A stretch of DNA of 64,000 bases from Poa pratensis. Its lineage: Eukaryota; Streptophyta; Magnoliopsida; Poales; Poaceae. Within the stretch, counting starts at the first letter, position 1. Every line of letters begins with the position of its first letter. A program made the position numbers and the translations under genes. Positions 37,601-50,149 of this stretch are shown here, one piece after another. The stretch lies in the NCBI GenBank assembly GCA_947311845.1, contig CAMZMU010000111.1, forward strand, positions 15,524,630 through 15,588,629. Direction: 5' to 3'. The notes beneath the pieces are model-generated. The model saw nothing but the letters and a program-made list of their open reading frames with translations, was not told the origin of the DNA and made no database searches.

Positions 37601-39714
37601 TGAACCGTGTTATCATTTTTGAAAGTGCTGAGAGTTCATCTGTACTGAAGGCATCCTTTAAAGCTATATCAGGGTATCAGGAGATTCGGAAGCTGCTGAG
37701 GAATCGAATACAATTGCAGAAAAGGCAAACCCTTCTAATCCTTCTTTCAGTAAACTTACAGAACCTACATCTGTTTCACGTGCTAGGCTTCGTGTTTTAC
37801 CACTTTATGCAATGCTACCAGCTTCGCAGCAGCTTAGAGTGTTTCACGATATTCCTAAAGGGGAAAGATTAGTTGTCGTGGCAACTAATGTTGCAGAAAC
37901 CTCTTTAACAATCCCTGGTATAACATATGTGGTCGATACTGGAAAAGAAAAGGTTAAGAACTATGATCATGCTACGGGGATGGCAAGTTATGAAGTCCAG
38001 TGGATAAGCAAGGCGTCAGCATCCCAACGTGCTGGGAGAGCTGGAAGAACTGGGCCTGGGCACTGCTACCGTCTCTACTCAGGTGCAGCATATGGTAAAG
38101 ATGATTTATTTCCTGAGTTCTCTGAACCAGAGATCAAGAAAATGCCAGTTGATGGCATTGTACTAATGCTTAAGTTTATGAAAATTAATAAGGTAATGCG
38201 CTTGAAAGTTATTTATCTTTTTTAATCATCTTTTCTGATGTTGCCTTTTGTGCTAATTTTCATGCAAATATGATAATTGCAGGTTAAAAACTTTCCTTTC
38301 CCTACGCCTCCTAACAAGGAAAGTTTGGTTGAAGCTGTGCGTTGCTTGAAGACATTAGAAGCACTTGACACCAAAGAAAAACTTACATCAATGGGAAAGG
38401 CTATGGCGCAATACCCCATGAGCCCACGACATTCGCGTCTTCTTCTGACAATAATCAAAATTTTGAAGAGTCTGCAAGGCTGTGCCAGATCTAACTTCAT
38501 ATTGGGATATGCAACTGCTGCTGCATCAGCTTTGAGTTATGCAAATCCTTTTCTCATTCAGGGAGACACTAGTAGAGAATCAAACCAGGATGGCCCTGAG
38601 CCAGAACATAAGGATCAACACGAAAGAAAGAGACAGAAGAAGCTCAAGGCCATGGTTCGAGAGGCACGCAAAGATTTTTCCATCCCTAGTAGTGATGCTT
38701 TAACCATTTCTCATGCTTTGCGATCATTTGAGTGTTCAAGGAACCCAGTGGAATTCTGCAGAGACTACTCACTTCATCTCAAAACAATGGAAGAGATGTC
38801 AAAATTGAGAAAGCAGCTTCTTCGATTAATATTTCACCATAGCAAATTTTGTGATGAATTTGCTTGGAATTATGGAGTTCTGAGGATGTTGAACAGGCCT
38901 GGAGGAGTGAACCCGACAAAAAACCAATGCTGAATGAAGAGGAACTTCTGGGGCAAGGAATATGTGCTGGGTGGGCCGATAGGGTTGCAAAGAAGATTAA
39001 CACTTTTTCTGGAATGTCGAAAGAGGACCGAAAGGTTCGAGCTGCACGTTATCAATCTTGCATCCTCGATGATACAATATATCTCCACCGATCATCTTCT
39101 GTTGCCCAAATTCCACCAGAGTTTGTAGTGTACTCGGAACTACTAAATACAAAGAGATCATACATGCATGGTGTGACCAGTGTAAAGCCAGGATGGCTTT
39201 TGAAATATGCTAGTTCCCTCTGCACCTTCTCAGCACCACTGGAGGATCCAAAACCCTATTACGAGCCTCAAATGACCAGGTCTACTGTTATGTTAGTCCC
39301 ATCTTTTCTCAACATAATTGGCAGCTTCCGCTGCACAGTTTACCCATCGAAGACCCCACCCGGCGGTTGCAGATATTTGCATGGGCTTTGCTGAAAGGGG
39401 ATGTCTTACCATGTCTAAGGGCGGTTCAAAAGTTCCTGGCTCTGTCACCATCTGCTGTCCTTGGGCCTGCCAGCCAAAGAAGAGTTGGAGATCTTCTTAG
39501 CAGGATGAAGATTGGTGGGAAATTAATAGACAGCCGGACAGCATTAAGAGATCAATGGAGTACTGATCCAGATATTCTTTATCCTGAGATTCAGGCATGG
39601 ATACAGGGTAAATATCAGAGTCAGTTTGAAGCAATATGGGAACAAATGCACCAAGAAGTTCAACTCGAGGGACATGAACTTTTCCCAAAGAGGTTCAAGA
39701 AAGTTAAGGGGTAG
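34639..39714 (+). CDS. DHX37: DEAH-box RNA helicase, DHX37/Dhr1 type; frame broken as sequenced
   Basis: Ten exons: 34639-34707, 34803-34877, 34980-35029, 35131-35191, 35275-35688, 35837-36049, 36156-36386, 36806-36919, 37004-38192 and 38283-39714. About 1280 residues, as for the family, which releases U3 snoRNA during small-subunit ribosome maturation in the nucleolus. Visible: a Lys-rich N-terminus; Walker [36 protein letters not shown] in [26 protein letters not shown]; an acidic insert ([20 protein letters not shown]); [16 protein letters not shown]; and [20 protein letters not shown]. Exons 1-8 are clean. Exons 9 and 10 change frame near 37485, 37615, 37672, 38878 and 39280, each explicable by one or two missing bases in short homopolymers. 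Without correction the product ends soon after 37485. Exon 9 begins at AAAG|ATT (37004), which keeps phase. Confidence 0.85.
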
Positions 39715-42460
39715 TCGGTTCAAGAAGAAGACTGTCGGAAGCTTATTTGCCGTGGAACACATCTTTCATGAGGTAACTTACGCAAATCACTCATCTAACA
39801 TTTTCCTCTACTTTTCCATGAAATAGGTGTGAAGTAACAATGCGATGTTCTTGATACTAGACAGTAGTTGAGATAACTCATCATGAGTCAGGCTGTAAGT
39901 GGGCAAGCTTACGGCTTCCCACCAGCTGACCCACCTGTGCCCGTATAAACTATTGGGTCTGCCGCTTCTGTCCATTTAAATGTGCAAATACTATGTGGAG
40001 TCCGTCTGCCCACTTAAACCTGCCAAGTTCACCACACAAACACCCAGTACATAGGAAAGTGCAGCCTGCCAGCCTACAACTTACTTCATCATGCAAATAC
40101 ACAATACACAGAAAAATGCATCCAGCTTCACACTTGTACACAGGAAAGCTGGTACAAGTCGTGGCATTATATGATTTGGCCAGAAGTATATTCGTATAGT
40201 CTTCTGATTAGGTTTCACACTTGTACAGTCCTCACAATTACACAAGTAAGTGGACAAAAAAGCATCCAGCTTCACAAGTAAGTGGACAAAAAAGCATCCA
40301 GCTTCACAAGTAAGTGAACAAAAACGCACTAGCTTCACATTTGTACTTAGTATTCACCATTACACGATATGATAATAACAGTGCTGCTGGAAACATAGAA
40401 CAAATAATTACTGAATGACAAAGTAAGCTAACTATGATCTGAATGGTGCACAAATAATTACAGGCTGTGATTGGTTCACTTGGCATGGACTGGAATATGG
40501 CTGCAGTTTTGCTGCGGATTGCGGGGTCTTTTGATGTTTTAAACAGAACATAGTTTTCTTTTACATAAAAATCCCTGGATTGTTCTTGTGGCTTATCATC
40601 TCTACTATCTTGCTTTAAACAGAATATGGGTTTTTGACTACTTGTTGCCCATCAAAAGAAACCAGAAACGAAGTACTTATGTCGTTACTGTTACTTAATA
40701 CAAAAATTAGCAAACATCGCAGTCTTATTTTGTTAAAGTGATGTTGTGCATCATCCACAGATAAGCAGATCTTGACAGTGTCATCTCTACCTATTTGACC
40801 AGAACACCACTTGAGAACTCCACAAAAAAAAACATTGACATAGGGCATGATAGAAATGAACAGGTGCACTAGCAAAAAATACTACACAGATGATCCTACT
40901 TGCACCAGCAAAAACACATATTTGCGCATGTGCATATGTGCTAACATGTTCTAGCCCATAAGAGAAAACAGGACATAGAATTAGTACTTATTTAAATACT
41001 GTCACTAAGCATTTTTAGGTGCTTAGTTACCATAAATTACAGAGGCTGAGCTCATGTACATTGATGGATTTAGTATCATACCATAAATTACAGAGACATG
41101 AGATGATGGGAGTGGTCTTTAGCTGTCCAGACTCATTTTATCATTGTGTGCTTCTATGTACTGTGCCAGTGAACAACAAGCCTCACTGAGGTGATGAGGC
41201 TGCCTCAGACACTTCACAATTCGAAACAATAGCGAGCTGCAGTACTCAGTATCGAATCTGACTCTCTTGCCACTGGTTCGTCAATAGTATTGAGGCATGC
41301 ATCTATTCCAGGAATTCTACTTACTAGTATATTTTATAGCCAGACAGATCTGAATTTGTAGCTAAGCAATTCTGATAACCAAATTCACCACTTCTTTGAA
41401 TGAATTCCGTAACTATACTCAAAGAATCAGTAAGTCAAGCCAGGGAGCCAGCCAGCTTGCTCTAAAATGGCTGGAAAAATAAAAACTCCAGCATCCGAAC
41501 GGGTGAACTTCCCCATCTTGTCCAAGTCCACACACAGTGAGACATACAAGATACCTGTCATCCGAAAACAGTGAAAGCAATTGCCTGATACTAACACAGA
41601 TGATAGTCGCACCAAAGAAAGGACCAACACAACCAAATGCTGATCAAGGAACTGTAAAAAGAAAGGCTTAAAATGTACTGCAACGAACAAAATTATTGAC
41701 TCAATACCTGTGTAAGTAGTATTGACTCAATACTACTTGTATTTTTCCAAATTGCAACAGGACAGAAGCACATGCATCTATTCCAAATTACAGCCACTAA
41801 ATTTCCCTAATTCCCAAACTATCGAACCCCATTTGAATTAATTCTCAACCTGTACAAGTGAATTAATTCTATAATCTACTCCTCACCATGGAGGGGGTGC
41901 TAAATCCTCAGTTGTTTTGTACTGCGGTAAACACAAATTTTGGAGGGAAGATCGTCGACAGATGAACATAAATCTTGGAGGGAAGAAATGGTGAGGAGAA
42001 AGGGATAACCTTCATCCTCTTCTTCTTGGACGAAGGCGGTGACCTCAGAACCTCGCTACTCATCAGATCTTGCTCCAAAATCGCCGCACGCCTGATCGCC
42101 TTGCTCCATCATGGTCGAATGCCTGATGCCGCCGGCGGAGGGAGCGGAGTGAAGGAGCCCTGCCGTGGACGGGGAACGGAGTGGCCATGACGGAGGAGTG
42201 CCTCCGGGCATGGTGCCGCCGCCATCGCCATGGTTGTCCGCCGCAATTCTATCGTTGCCCGTCGGTGTCCACTTACGGAGTTAAGTGGGTTTGGGCTGGC
42301 GGCGCCGTGTCCACTTACAGGCATAATCATGAGAAGTATAACATGCCGTAGGATATAGGGAAAATTTGTTACTGAACACCGTATTTTGTGTCCTTTGTCG
42401 AGACACACTAAACTTTCATGTCTTTGCTCAGTACCATTATAATTTCATGGTCATTTGCTG
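39715..42460. other. Intergenic region
   Basis: Begins with the helicase 3' UTR. No gene is recognisable. About 39900-40340 is rich in repeated short phrases (cacttgtac, cacaagtaagt), including a 32-bp array listed separately. About 41880-42330 becomes GC-rich and has small frames on both strands, without any recognised domain. Confidence 0.55.
40241..40336. repeat. 32-bp tandem repeat, three copies
   Basis: The phrase cacaagtaagtggacaaaaa followed by agcatccagctt starts at 40241, 40273 and 40305. The last copy is partly diverged. Confidence 0.88.
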
Positions 42461-43131
42461 CATGGGCGTACGCAGGGGGAGGGCCGGTGGGGCCGTGGCC
42501 CACCCAGAAATCTGAGAAAAGTTTCATATACCCCTAATCTCATGGCCTAGTTTACGGAGAAATAGAAGCGCTGGGCCTTGCTTGCCTTTCCCTATCGCTT
42601 CTCACTAGAGAGGTTCATGTCGTGCGAGCAAGGAGCAACCTGAGAGCATCTCCCTTCCCCGAGTCTCTCTCTGCTTTAGTCTGGGGAATTGGTGGAAACC
42701 TAGCCGGCGCTCCTGCTCCGCTCTCTTGAATTCTCGTCGGCGCTCCGCAGGAGCAGAAGCACATGCTAATTCTTTGCCCCCATTAGACCATTACCGAACC
42801 GATCAACAAATTGTCCAATTACTTGTGTCGAAAGTCCAAACTCAAAATGGTATTGGTATTGCATATGTGAATTGATTAATAGTATTGAACTATTTTGCAT
42901 TGGGATCACGCAAATTTAAAACACATGTATTGATCTACAATGTCATGAATCGATTTATTATTTATATTGTTTATTTGGTACTACCTTCGTTCCTAAATGT
43001 AAGCCTTTCTAACTAGTTTTGATCCACATGTATCTAGACATGGTATAGTGCAAGGTTCATCTGAATCATCATTTGATATTTATCTTTTTTGAGCGTGCCC
43101 ACCGTCCAATTTTTTCCTGCGTCCGCCACTG
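42461..43131. mobile_element. hAT-type non-autonomous element
   Basis: The left end CATGGGCGTACGCAGG and the reversed right end CAGTGGCGGACGCAGG form terminal inverted repeats. The 8-bp flanks ATTTGCTG (42453-42460) and ATTTGCCG (43132-43139) match at seven positions. The 671-bp body has no transposase. Near 42981-43055 it contains one end of a Stowaway-like MITE (ccttcgttcctaaatgtaag), so a younger insertion is nested inside. Confidence 0.75.
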
Positions 43132-43139
43132 ATTTGCCG

Positions 43140-44718
43140 TAACACACGGTATGTACATGCCATTGAACCTGTAACACTAGGGCTCTAGCTGGTGCAGATG
43201 TTTGTGTTTGATGTAAACTGAATTCGTTCGTTGCATCGCCACCATGCTGATATAGTTATTTCTGTCCCCAGCCAATGATCTTTTTCATCATCACCGTACA
43301 GATTTGCAAATTGTTTCTGACCGATCCATTTTATTCTTCTCTACCAGGGCATTCACAGAAGTTCGAAACTTGTTTGGTAAAGACAGAAGTTCGGAATTGT
43401 TTGCTTAAAACCTGGAAGCTTGAGAACTAGACCATATGCACGCCCACTGATGTGCAGTCGTGGGCCCATGAGATATTTGACGAAGATGTGGTTTGTGGCA
43501 AACAGGAACAGCAAGTAGTCACCAGTTCAGCTAGATACCGAGGTCCAAAGATAACGTTTGCTGCAAACAAACACAGATGGTTGCAGCATTGGTCATCTTT
43601 TTTTTATTGCAGCTAGATACTGAGGTCCATCCAAAGATAGCATTTTAGGATGTTTTATTACTGGTTTTAACACATGCAACATTCATCCATGGCCATATCA
43701 ATTATAGAATGGAATTTTTTATATAGCTTATTTATAGATTGTGCAATGGGAGAAGGTTATTGTGTTCCTTTGTTGGGTGGTGTACTATACGTGTCCTCTT
43801 TCTTTTCATGCCAGAAAATACAATATTTAATTTTCTTTGCAGTTTGCATCTGGTGGCTCTTAATTGATCCTCGAGTCAAGCTTGTACTAGCAACTTGCAA
43901 GCTTAACCCGTGCGGAGTTTGTACTTTGTCTTCGTGCGAGAAGGGGACAGTGCTTGCAGTCGAAAAAAGGAGAAGGGGACAGTGCAGGGAGAAGAACGGT
44001 TGATCAGACTAGAGGTAGAGGCGTTGTGTCACTGTAACACTGTTAATCCTCAAATCATCGACTACAGTATATAAGAACAGCACAATCAAGGCAGGTCGGG
44101 GAGTAACTGTTACAGACAAGATACAGAACATTACATGATGGACGGACCGGATAAAAAGGTTGGGCCGTGGAACTAAAACCATCGATACCGTGCACAATAA
44201 AGAGATTCCTGGGGATGCGTAGGAGCCTGGAGGGAAAGTTTGAGGGAGAGTGGCCGGCTAGCTGCCGGAGGGCAGCTGGCGCCACTGCCGTGTGTGAAAG
44301 CTCGCTGCGATTGCGGCGGACCAAAAGGTTTCTTTCTGTAATCCACTAGCCCGCTCCGTCCTGGGATTTCGCCGTGTAGTGATGATTGGCCGCACGCACG
44401 CACGAACCCATCCACCATTCCACCCTTCGCCCTTTTCGTACCTACGACGACGGATAGCGCATAGCGGTGCACGAATAGAGTCAGCATTTTGGTGTCACTT
44501 GTGCCGTTGTGCGGAGTGAAGAGACTTGTGAGAGACAGGGACGAAGCTAGAAAAATAATTTGATGGGGTCAGCGTTGTAGCACTGGTGTCATTTGTACTA
44601 ACTGACAGTGATTAGTACAAAATTAACAAAGGATTTTCAAAATCCATTGGTGTACACCAGTACTATGCATGCAGCTCCGTCCCTGGTGAGAGATGAACTG
44701 GCACGAAAGGGACGTGAC
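43140..44718. other. Intergenic region
   Basis: No gene supported. A doubled phrase (agctagatac(c/t)gaggtcca...aagata) near 43530 and 43611 suggests a small duplication. The frame 43674-44003 has no recognisable content. Confidence 0.5.
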
Positions 44719-44721
44719 CAG

Positions 44722-47104
44722 GGGCCCGTTTGGTGGCCTGCAGCCCCTCTTGCGCACCGCCAGATTAGGCTGCGCAGGGCCTGGTCTAGCGAGACCAACC
44801 TCTGGGCCATGTTCTGCGTGCCGTTTGGTAGCCAACATCGCATGGCTAGCACAGATTGTGCACTTCGTTTGGTAGGTTGCAGCTTCCTAGAAAATGAAGC
44901 AACAAATGCAATGTTAGGTGTTTGGTTGCGTCCGAACTCGACTGTGCTCACCCCTTGTCGGTAATGGTGAGCTTACCATATGAACATAGATGGAAATAGC
45001 AGTTCATCGAGTCATAGCTATTACGAATGGCAGTTCAACGAGTCCTAGCTACTACGAATGGTAGTTAATCAGTACATCCCTAACTAGTACGAATGACAGT
45101 TCATGAAATAGCATTACAGTCTAGTGGTAATTAAGAAAGGTTCGGTAAGGAGGGTTGGGGAATCAACTCTTCTTCATTTTCATCTTCATCTTGTTCCTCG
45201 TCTTCCTCTTCTTCTCGCTGTGCTCAACCTCATTTTCTGGCGGCACCTCTGTCATCCCACATTGTCTGAGCCCACTCCATCATTTTGGCATTCCAAGCTT
45301 CACTATCTCCTTGGGGGACACCATGGCCGGCAACTCTTGATCTTCAGGCGTCACATCTCCCTCCGATGGGAAATGTTCGTCAACACCCCACCCTAAGATC
45401 CAATTGTGAAGAATGCAACATGCAAGAACTAGCTTAACTTGGGTCTCGAAAGGGTGGAATGGCTTCTGGTCAAGAATCTTGAATCTGTTTTTCAGTGTAA
45501 CAAATGCTCTTTCTATGGTGACTCTAAGGCTAGAGTGACGGAGATTGAACAATTCCTTGGCATTATGCGGACCATTCCTTGAACTGAACTCATTTAGATG
45601 ATACCTGGTCTTTCGAAACGGTGGCAGAATTTCAGGTCGACATGCATATCCAGCATCTCCAAGGTAGAACTTACCTTCAGGCATGCTGATCCCATCAGGT
45701 CTGGACAAGCTGTCAGCTAGAATTGTTGCATCATGTGCTGATCCCTCCCAAACAGCCAGCACATATGTGAACATCATGTCAAAATCAATAGCAGCAAGGA
45801 CATTCTGGCTTGTGTAATGCTTCCTTCCTCTGTATGCTGCAGACTGTGATCTCAACACTCTATCAGTGACATGAGTACCATCGATGGCACCAATACAATC
45901 CTATCATGACATGAACAAGGTGAACAAACAGACCAACAGACAGATGAGCAAACATGTGTGCTAGCTGTAATCAGAAAACACAATGTAGTGCTCACCTTGA
46001 AATATGGAAACCATCTGTAGCTGTTGGTGATCTTGGATGGTGTTTGTGCTTTAGGTGGCTTGATCATCTCATGTCTGAGCTCTCCAATGACAAACAAGAC
46101 TTGCTTAAAGTAACGGAAGATAGTCTCACATGACCTTGTAAAGGTGTTGTGGAACACTCTAAACTTCTGATTATGACCCACAACATGGAGGAACATGCAA
46201 ACTTGCTCTTCAACAGATGTGTGGATCCTATCCTCCAAGAGGCCACCATCTCTGAATATTTTGACTAGTTCAAAGAAGGGGGCTCTACCCATCCGTAGCA
46301 TTTGCATAGCCTCGACATCGTTATTGTTGTAGATGTAGTTCAGATTAGCTATCCTCTCTTGATCCCGGGCGAACATAGGACCGTACTGGACGAGACGGTA
46401 CGCATTGCGCCTAACTACGATCTTGCGAACGAGTATGATCCATGCCTGCACGACAGCTATGAGAGCAGCTGTCTGCTTGATCAGAGCCAACGCGTCCTCC
46501 TAATTGTATAGATCTACCATTAGTACCGGATGTCATTCAACTAAACCCACCGTCAGTTGGGAGAGACGAAGTGGCTTACCTGCGCCATTGGGAAGATGAA
46601 CAACAGCTGGAGTGGAGCTCCTCCCGCCGTCCTTCCAGAAGACGGCACGGATCCGGTGCCGGAGAAAAGGGACACGAGCTGCTGCGGAAGAACACGCTCT
46701 GAAGCTCCTCCTGCCGACCGAGGAGACGTCGTCGACGATACAGTGGCAGAGAGGGTCGACACGAGCCGCCGGTGAAGATCTGGCGTGGAGAATTTTTGGG
46801 TCCTCTATGGCGGGTGGTGACCGAATAGAGGAGGAGGTGAGGGTACGTGCGGCGCGAAAAGGAGACGCGGATTCGGCATCTCCCGCCATCTCCCGCGCCA
46901 CGCCCGCGCTCATGGCGTTGTCCAAATTTGCAGCCGCCAGACCTGGCTCCACGGGCACGCTCGATTCAAGCGTGCCTGCTGGGCCTGGCTCAGCGCTGCT
47001 TCAATGAGCGTGAGCCACAATGTGGGCCTGCTGTGACCATCCAAACAAATCCAGTTTTGCAGCTGGCAGGCCTGTTTGGAGGTGCTGCAGGCCACCAAAC
47101 GCCC
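44722..47104 (-). mobile_element. PIF/Harbinger transposon
   Basis: The left end GGGCCCGTTTGGTGGCCTGC and the reversed right end GGGCGTTTGGTGGCCTGC are inverted repeats of Harbinger type, followed on both sides by more G/C-rich similarity. A 3-bp CAG flanks both ends (44719-44721 and 47105-47107). Inside is an intact three-exon DDE transposase on the minus strand. The left subterminal part (44990-45110) has three degenerate copies of an acgaatggcagttca phrase. The second Harbinger protein (Myb-like ORF1) is not inside these boundaries. Confidence 0.85.
45280..46588 (-). CDS. Harbinger (HARBI1-like) DDE transposase
   Basis: Three minus-strand exons: 46580-46588 (only ATG GCG CAG), 45996-46499 and 45280-45900; 377 residues with no stop. 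The tiny first exon is inferred from a good donor (gcgcag|gtaagc) and an acceptor (aattag|gag) that joins in frame. The DDE_4 domain is visible. The first catalytic Asp lies in CIGAIDGTHV, which crosses the second intron's acceptor. The second Asp is in KFYLGDAGYACRPEI. The Glu is in VTIERAFVTLKNRFKIL. The N-terminal half has the helix-turn-helix region preceding DDE_4 (for example FRYFKQVLFVIGELRHEMI). The product would cut and paste the element but normally needs the Myb-like partner in trans. Confidence 0.85.
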
Positions 47105-47487
47105 CAGGTGATGGACTCCGGGCAACTCCAACGGTCGTCCCCCTTTTTTTGTTTGGGGGCAGTCCGTTTTTATCTGTCTGCGGGGGACGTAGGACATATG
47201 TCCGTGCACTGTCCGCGTCCCCAAACAGAGGCTGTCATGTCTATTTCGCCCTTTTTTTCTTCATTTCGGCCCATTCTATATAAGAATTAGTTTAGCTTCA
47301 AATAGTTTAGCACAAAATAAATTATAGAAAACATAAGAATTGTTTATCACAAGTTGCAATTCAAATTAAGCCGCGTCGGTCATCATCGAATACAAAAACG
47401 ATCTTAAAAGGTACATGGTTCATACAAACACAAAATATTACTAGTAGAGATCGAGAGATCAATCTTCTCGAGATATGATCATGGCCT

Positions 47488-49419
47488 TTTTTTCATACCA
47501 AGCCCTCGCCATGCCATCCATAATGCTCAGGCCAGCCGGCATTTGCCGGGCCTCCTTGGTGAAATGTTGAGGTCTATTTCTTTGGCCTTGATATTGCTTT
47601 CAATTTGGCGGCTGTGCCAACTTCAGTTTCAGTCTGGAGCTTCTCTTTTTCATATCCATGAAGCTTTTGAAGCGTCCATCTTTGTTTCCCTCTCTCATCA
47701 CACGCCACTTCTCACTTGATAACTAAATTAGAGCATCTCCAGTCACAACCCCTAAAATCAGCCCCCAAACTGTCCGCGGACACGTCCGGACGTGTCCGCA
47801 GACAGTGACCGGACCACCCCCAAAAGTGGTCTCCTCCAACCATGTACCTCAAAGCTTCCCCAAATTGTGGGGTCATTTGCATGTGATTGATTGAGAAGGA
47901 GAGAGAAGAAGAAATAAAGGACAAAAGAAAAGAAAAGAAAGCAAAAGAGGTGGTCCGGTCACATGCCCGGACGGGCAAATCCTCCCCAAACTCTCCACAT
48001 ATTTGCCTCCACTTTGGGGGTTGCCGGACCGCCCGGATGTGTGGGGAGTGTTTGGGGACCATGGTTGGGTGCATGATTTCACTCTCTCATGTCCGGACGG
48101 ACAGCCCGGACGTTTGTGGAGTCTTTGGGGGCCATGGTTGGAGATGCTCTTACGGTTATCATTTAATTCAATGATTCTTGTGATACAAACGATCGATGAA
48201 GCCTCATGCTTCAAGGCATCTTTAGAATTCCTTTTTCCCTTGGCCGAACGCCGAACCAAACAATTTCCCCCCACTTGCGGTGGCCTCTTCATCAATATCA
48301 ATTTTTTGGAGCACTGATGTATCCTTGACCAACATTGTATCAAGTGGAAATGTTTGCCGTCACACATCATCTTGAAGTGAACCAATCTTGCAAGACCTAT
48401 AGTTATGGGAAACAACGAGGATTCACATAGGTATAAAAAAGGGCACAAATCACAAATCTTACCATGTCTTTCACTCCAAGGTCACTCTCTTGATTTGATC
48501 ATAAACATTCAAAAAATTGTCGCATTCCGTGCCACACCTATGTGATAGAGAATTTCCATAGCGATCACATTTAAAATTGAATGGAATAACAATTCCGCTC
48601 ATGGAAAAAATCATATATCCTTCTCCAATAGTCCCTTCCTTTTTGCTCGGCGTGACAAGTATGGTATTGTTCAATCTCCATACATGCGTTACACAATAAT
48701 TTATCCTCGTCCTCTGTGTATAATCTGATTCTTTTGGCACGTCCTTGCAGGTGTCGCTCTTGCAAGCTCACCATCAAACATGACATCTCCCGCAACATCA
48801 GGCACGCCCTCTACCACAGTCGGTTGCCCATTCCCTTGCCCAACCTCTTACCAACCATCGTTGCTCATGTCACTCTAACTTGATCCTCATCAAAGTAGCC
48901 CTATACACAATCCCAGTTTACACACAAGATTCACACAATATTCAACAAGGTAGGTCGTGGCTAATCAAATATTACAAAACATACATCATCGGCTAGTGAC
49001 GTGGCACGTTGCTGGGGAGGTAACAGTACATCAGTGGAAATATTGAAGGAACGGGCGACGAGCTCTGGGATGAGCGGTTCTTGGAGAATCATGAGCCTTG
49101 GCTCACTGTCACGGAGGCGGCCAAATGTGATGGGAGTTTGTTGCACAGTTTGGGTATCAGCGCTTTATCGGAAAAGAAATGTTTGGTTATCAGCATGGGC
49201 TCGGGTAATGACTTCGACGTGCAGGGCGACGGACATGACTCTCGTCTTGGCGACGACCTTTGCCTCCCTTGGTTTCCTTTCCCTAGCACGACAAGCTACC
49301 CCACTGTTGGCTTTGCACCTTGCATGGTTAGCTCCTTCTTTGGCACGACCATGGGCGCCTCGCCCGCGGTGAACTAGAATGTATGTGACAGACGAGAATG
49401 GAAACGGTTCGTCGGCCAT
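47488..49419 (-). pseudogene. Harbinger ORF1-like (Myb/SANT trihelix-type) protein, decayed
   Basis: On the minus strand an ATG near 49417 opens MADEPFPFSSVTYI. Further along is YTEDEDKLLCNACMEI followed by GRDYWRRIYDFFHER, the Myb/SANT-like DNA-binding block of plant Harbinger ORF1 proteins. Lys-rich helical C-terminal pieces follow down to about 47490. Frames shift, stops occur, and a 419-bp MITE interrupts the C-terminal part. It is therefore a relic. It lies just outside the intact Harbinger element and on the same strand. Confidence 0.6.
47731..48149. mobile_element. Tourist-type (Harbinger) MITE
   Basis: The ends GAGCATCTCCAGTCACAACC and, reversed, GAGCATCTCCAACCATGGCC are inverted repeats. 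TTA flanks both (47728-47730 and 48150-48152), the preferred Harbinger target. Internal sequence is rich in short inverted phrases such as tccggacg/cgtccgga. It is inserted in the ORF1 relic. Confidence 0.8.
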
Positions 49420-50149
49420 GGTGTCAGCAGGTGCTTTGGTAGCGACAGCGCCTCAAGTTGGGGTAGGATGAAGGCAAAAAAATGTGAGGGTGGGTGTGTT
49501 GTGCTTATGGCTGAATGGCGGGGCAGGGGCAGACAAGAAACCGACACCGACATTGTTCTTTTGGACCTATTGTGACCCCTTTTTTTTACCGCGGACAGAA
49601 ATGCACATATAGAGAGAATGTGGGTGCCGTTGAAATTGCCCTCATGGTTGATCGTGTCCTGCTGTTTCCCCACTGCCATGCCGCCATTCGTCGGCAAAAG
49701 GAAAGGGAGCTGCGGTGATATTTGTGCAATCTTTTTGGTTCATACGGTCTGCACTCTGAAGAACTAGAGGCAGAGTGAGCATGCATAGCCCCAAGCAAGC
49801 AATTTTGAGAAGAACGTCAACGGTGACAAAAGGTAAACGGAACGATCAGGGCTAGAGGAACAACCAAGCAAGCCGTGTTCGTAGCGGATCCGGAAAGGGA
49901 CAGATTTCTGCTAGCTGGTATATATTCTATTACCCTTCGGAATCTGTGTCTGTAATGGATTCGATGACTGCCCGTGTTCGTCGTCGATTCGGGAAAAAGC
50001 TGGCCGTTGCGAACACAGAATCGGTACGTACAAGCGGAGTACATAATACGGTCAAACAGGGCCATAATCGAACAATAGATTATATCACGCACGTACGCGC
50101 CGACCAGAGCGATTTCCTTTTCTTTCCCGTCGCTGCTCTGCTCGCCGAC
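49420..50149 (+). promoter_or_regulatory. Upstream region of the NAC gene
   Basis: No gene recognised. A TATA-like stretch (tggtatatattctatta) lies near 49917-49933, about 230 bp before the first upstream ATG and 415 bp before the NAC start codon. Specific elements cannot be assigned. Confidence 0.4.

Noticed and set aside
46533..46958. 141-codon minus-strand frame as a separate gene
   Set aside because: It is the leader of the Harbinger transposase transcript, ending at the donor gcgcag|gtaagc. Only its last three codons, in another frame, are coding.
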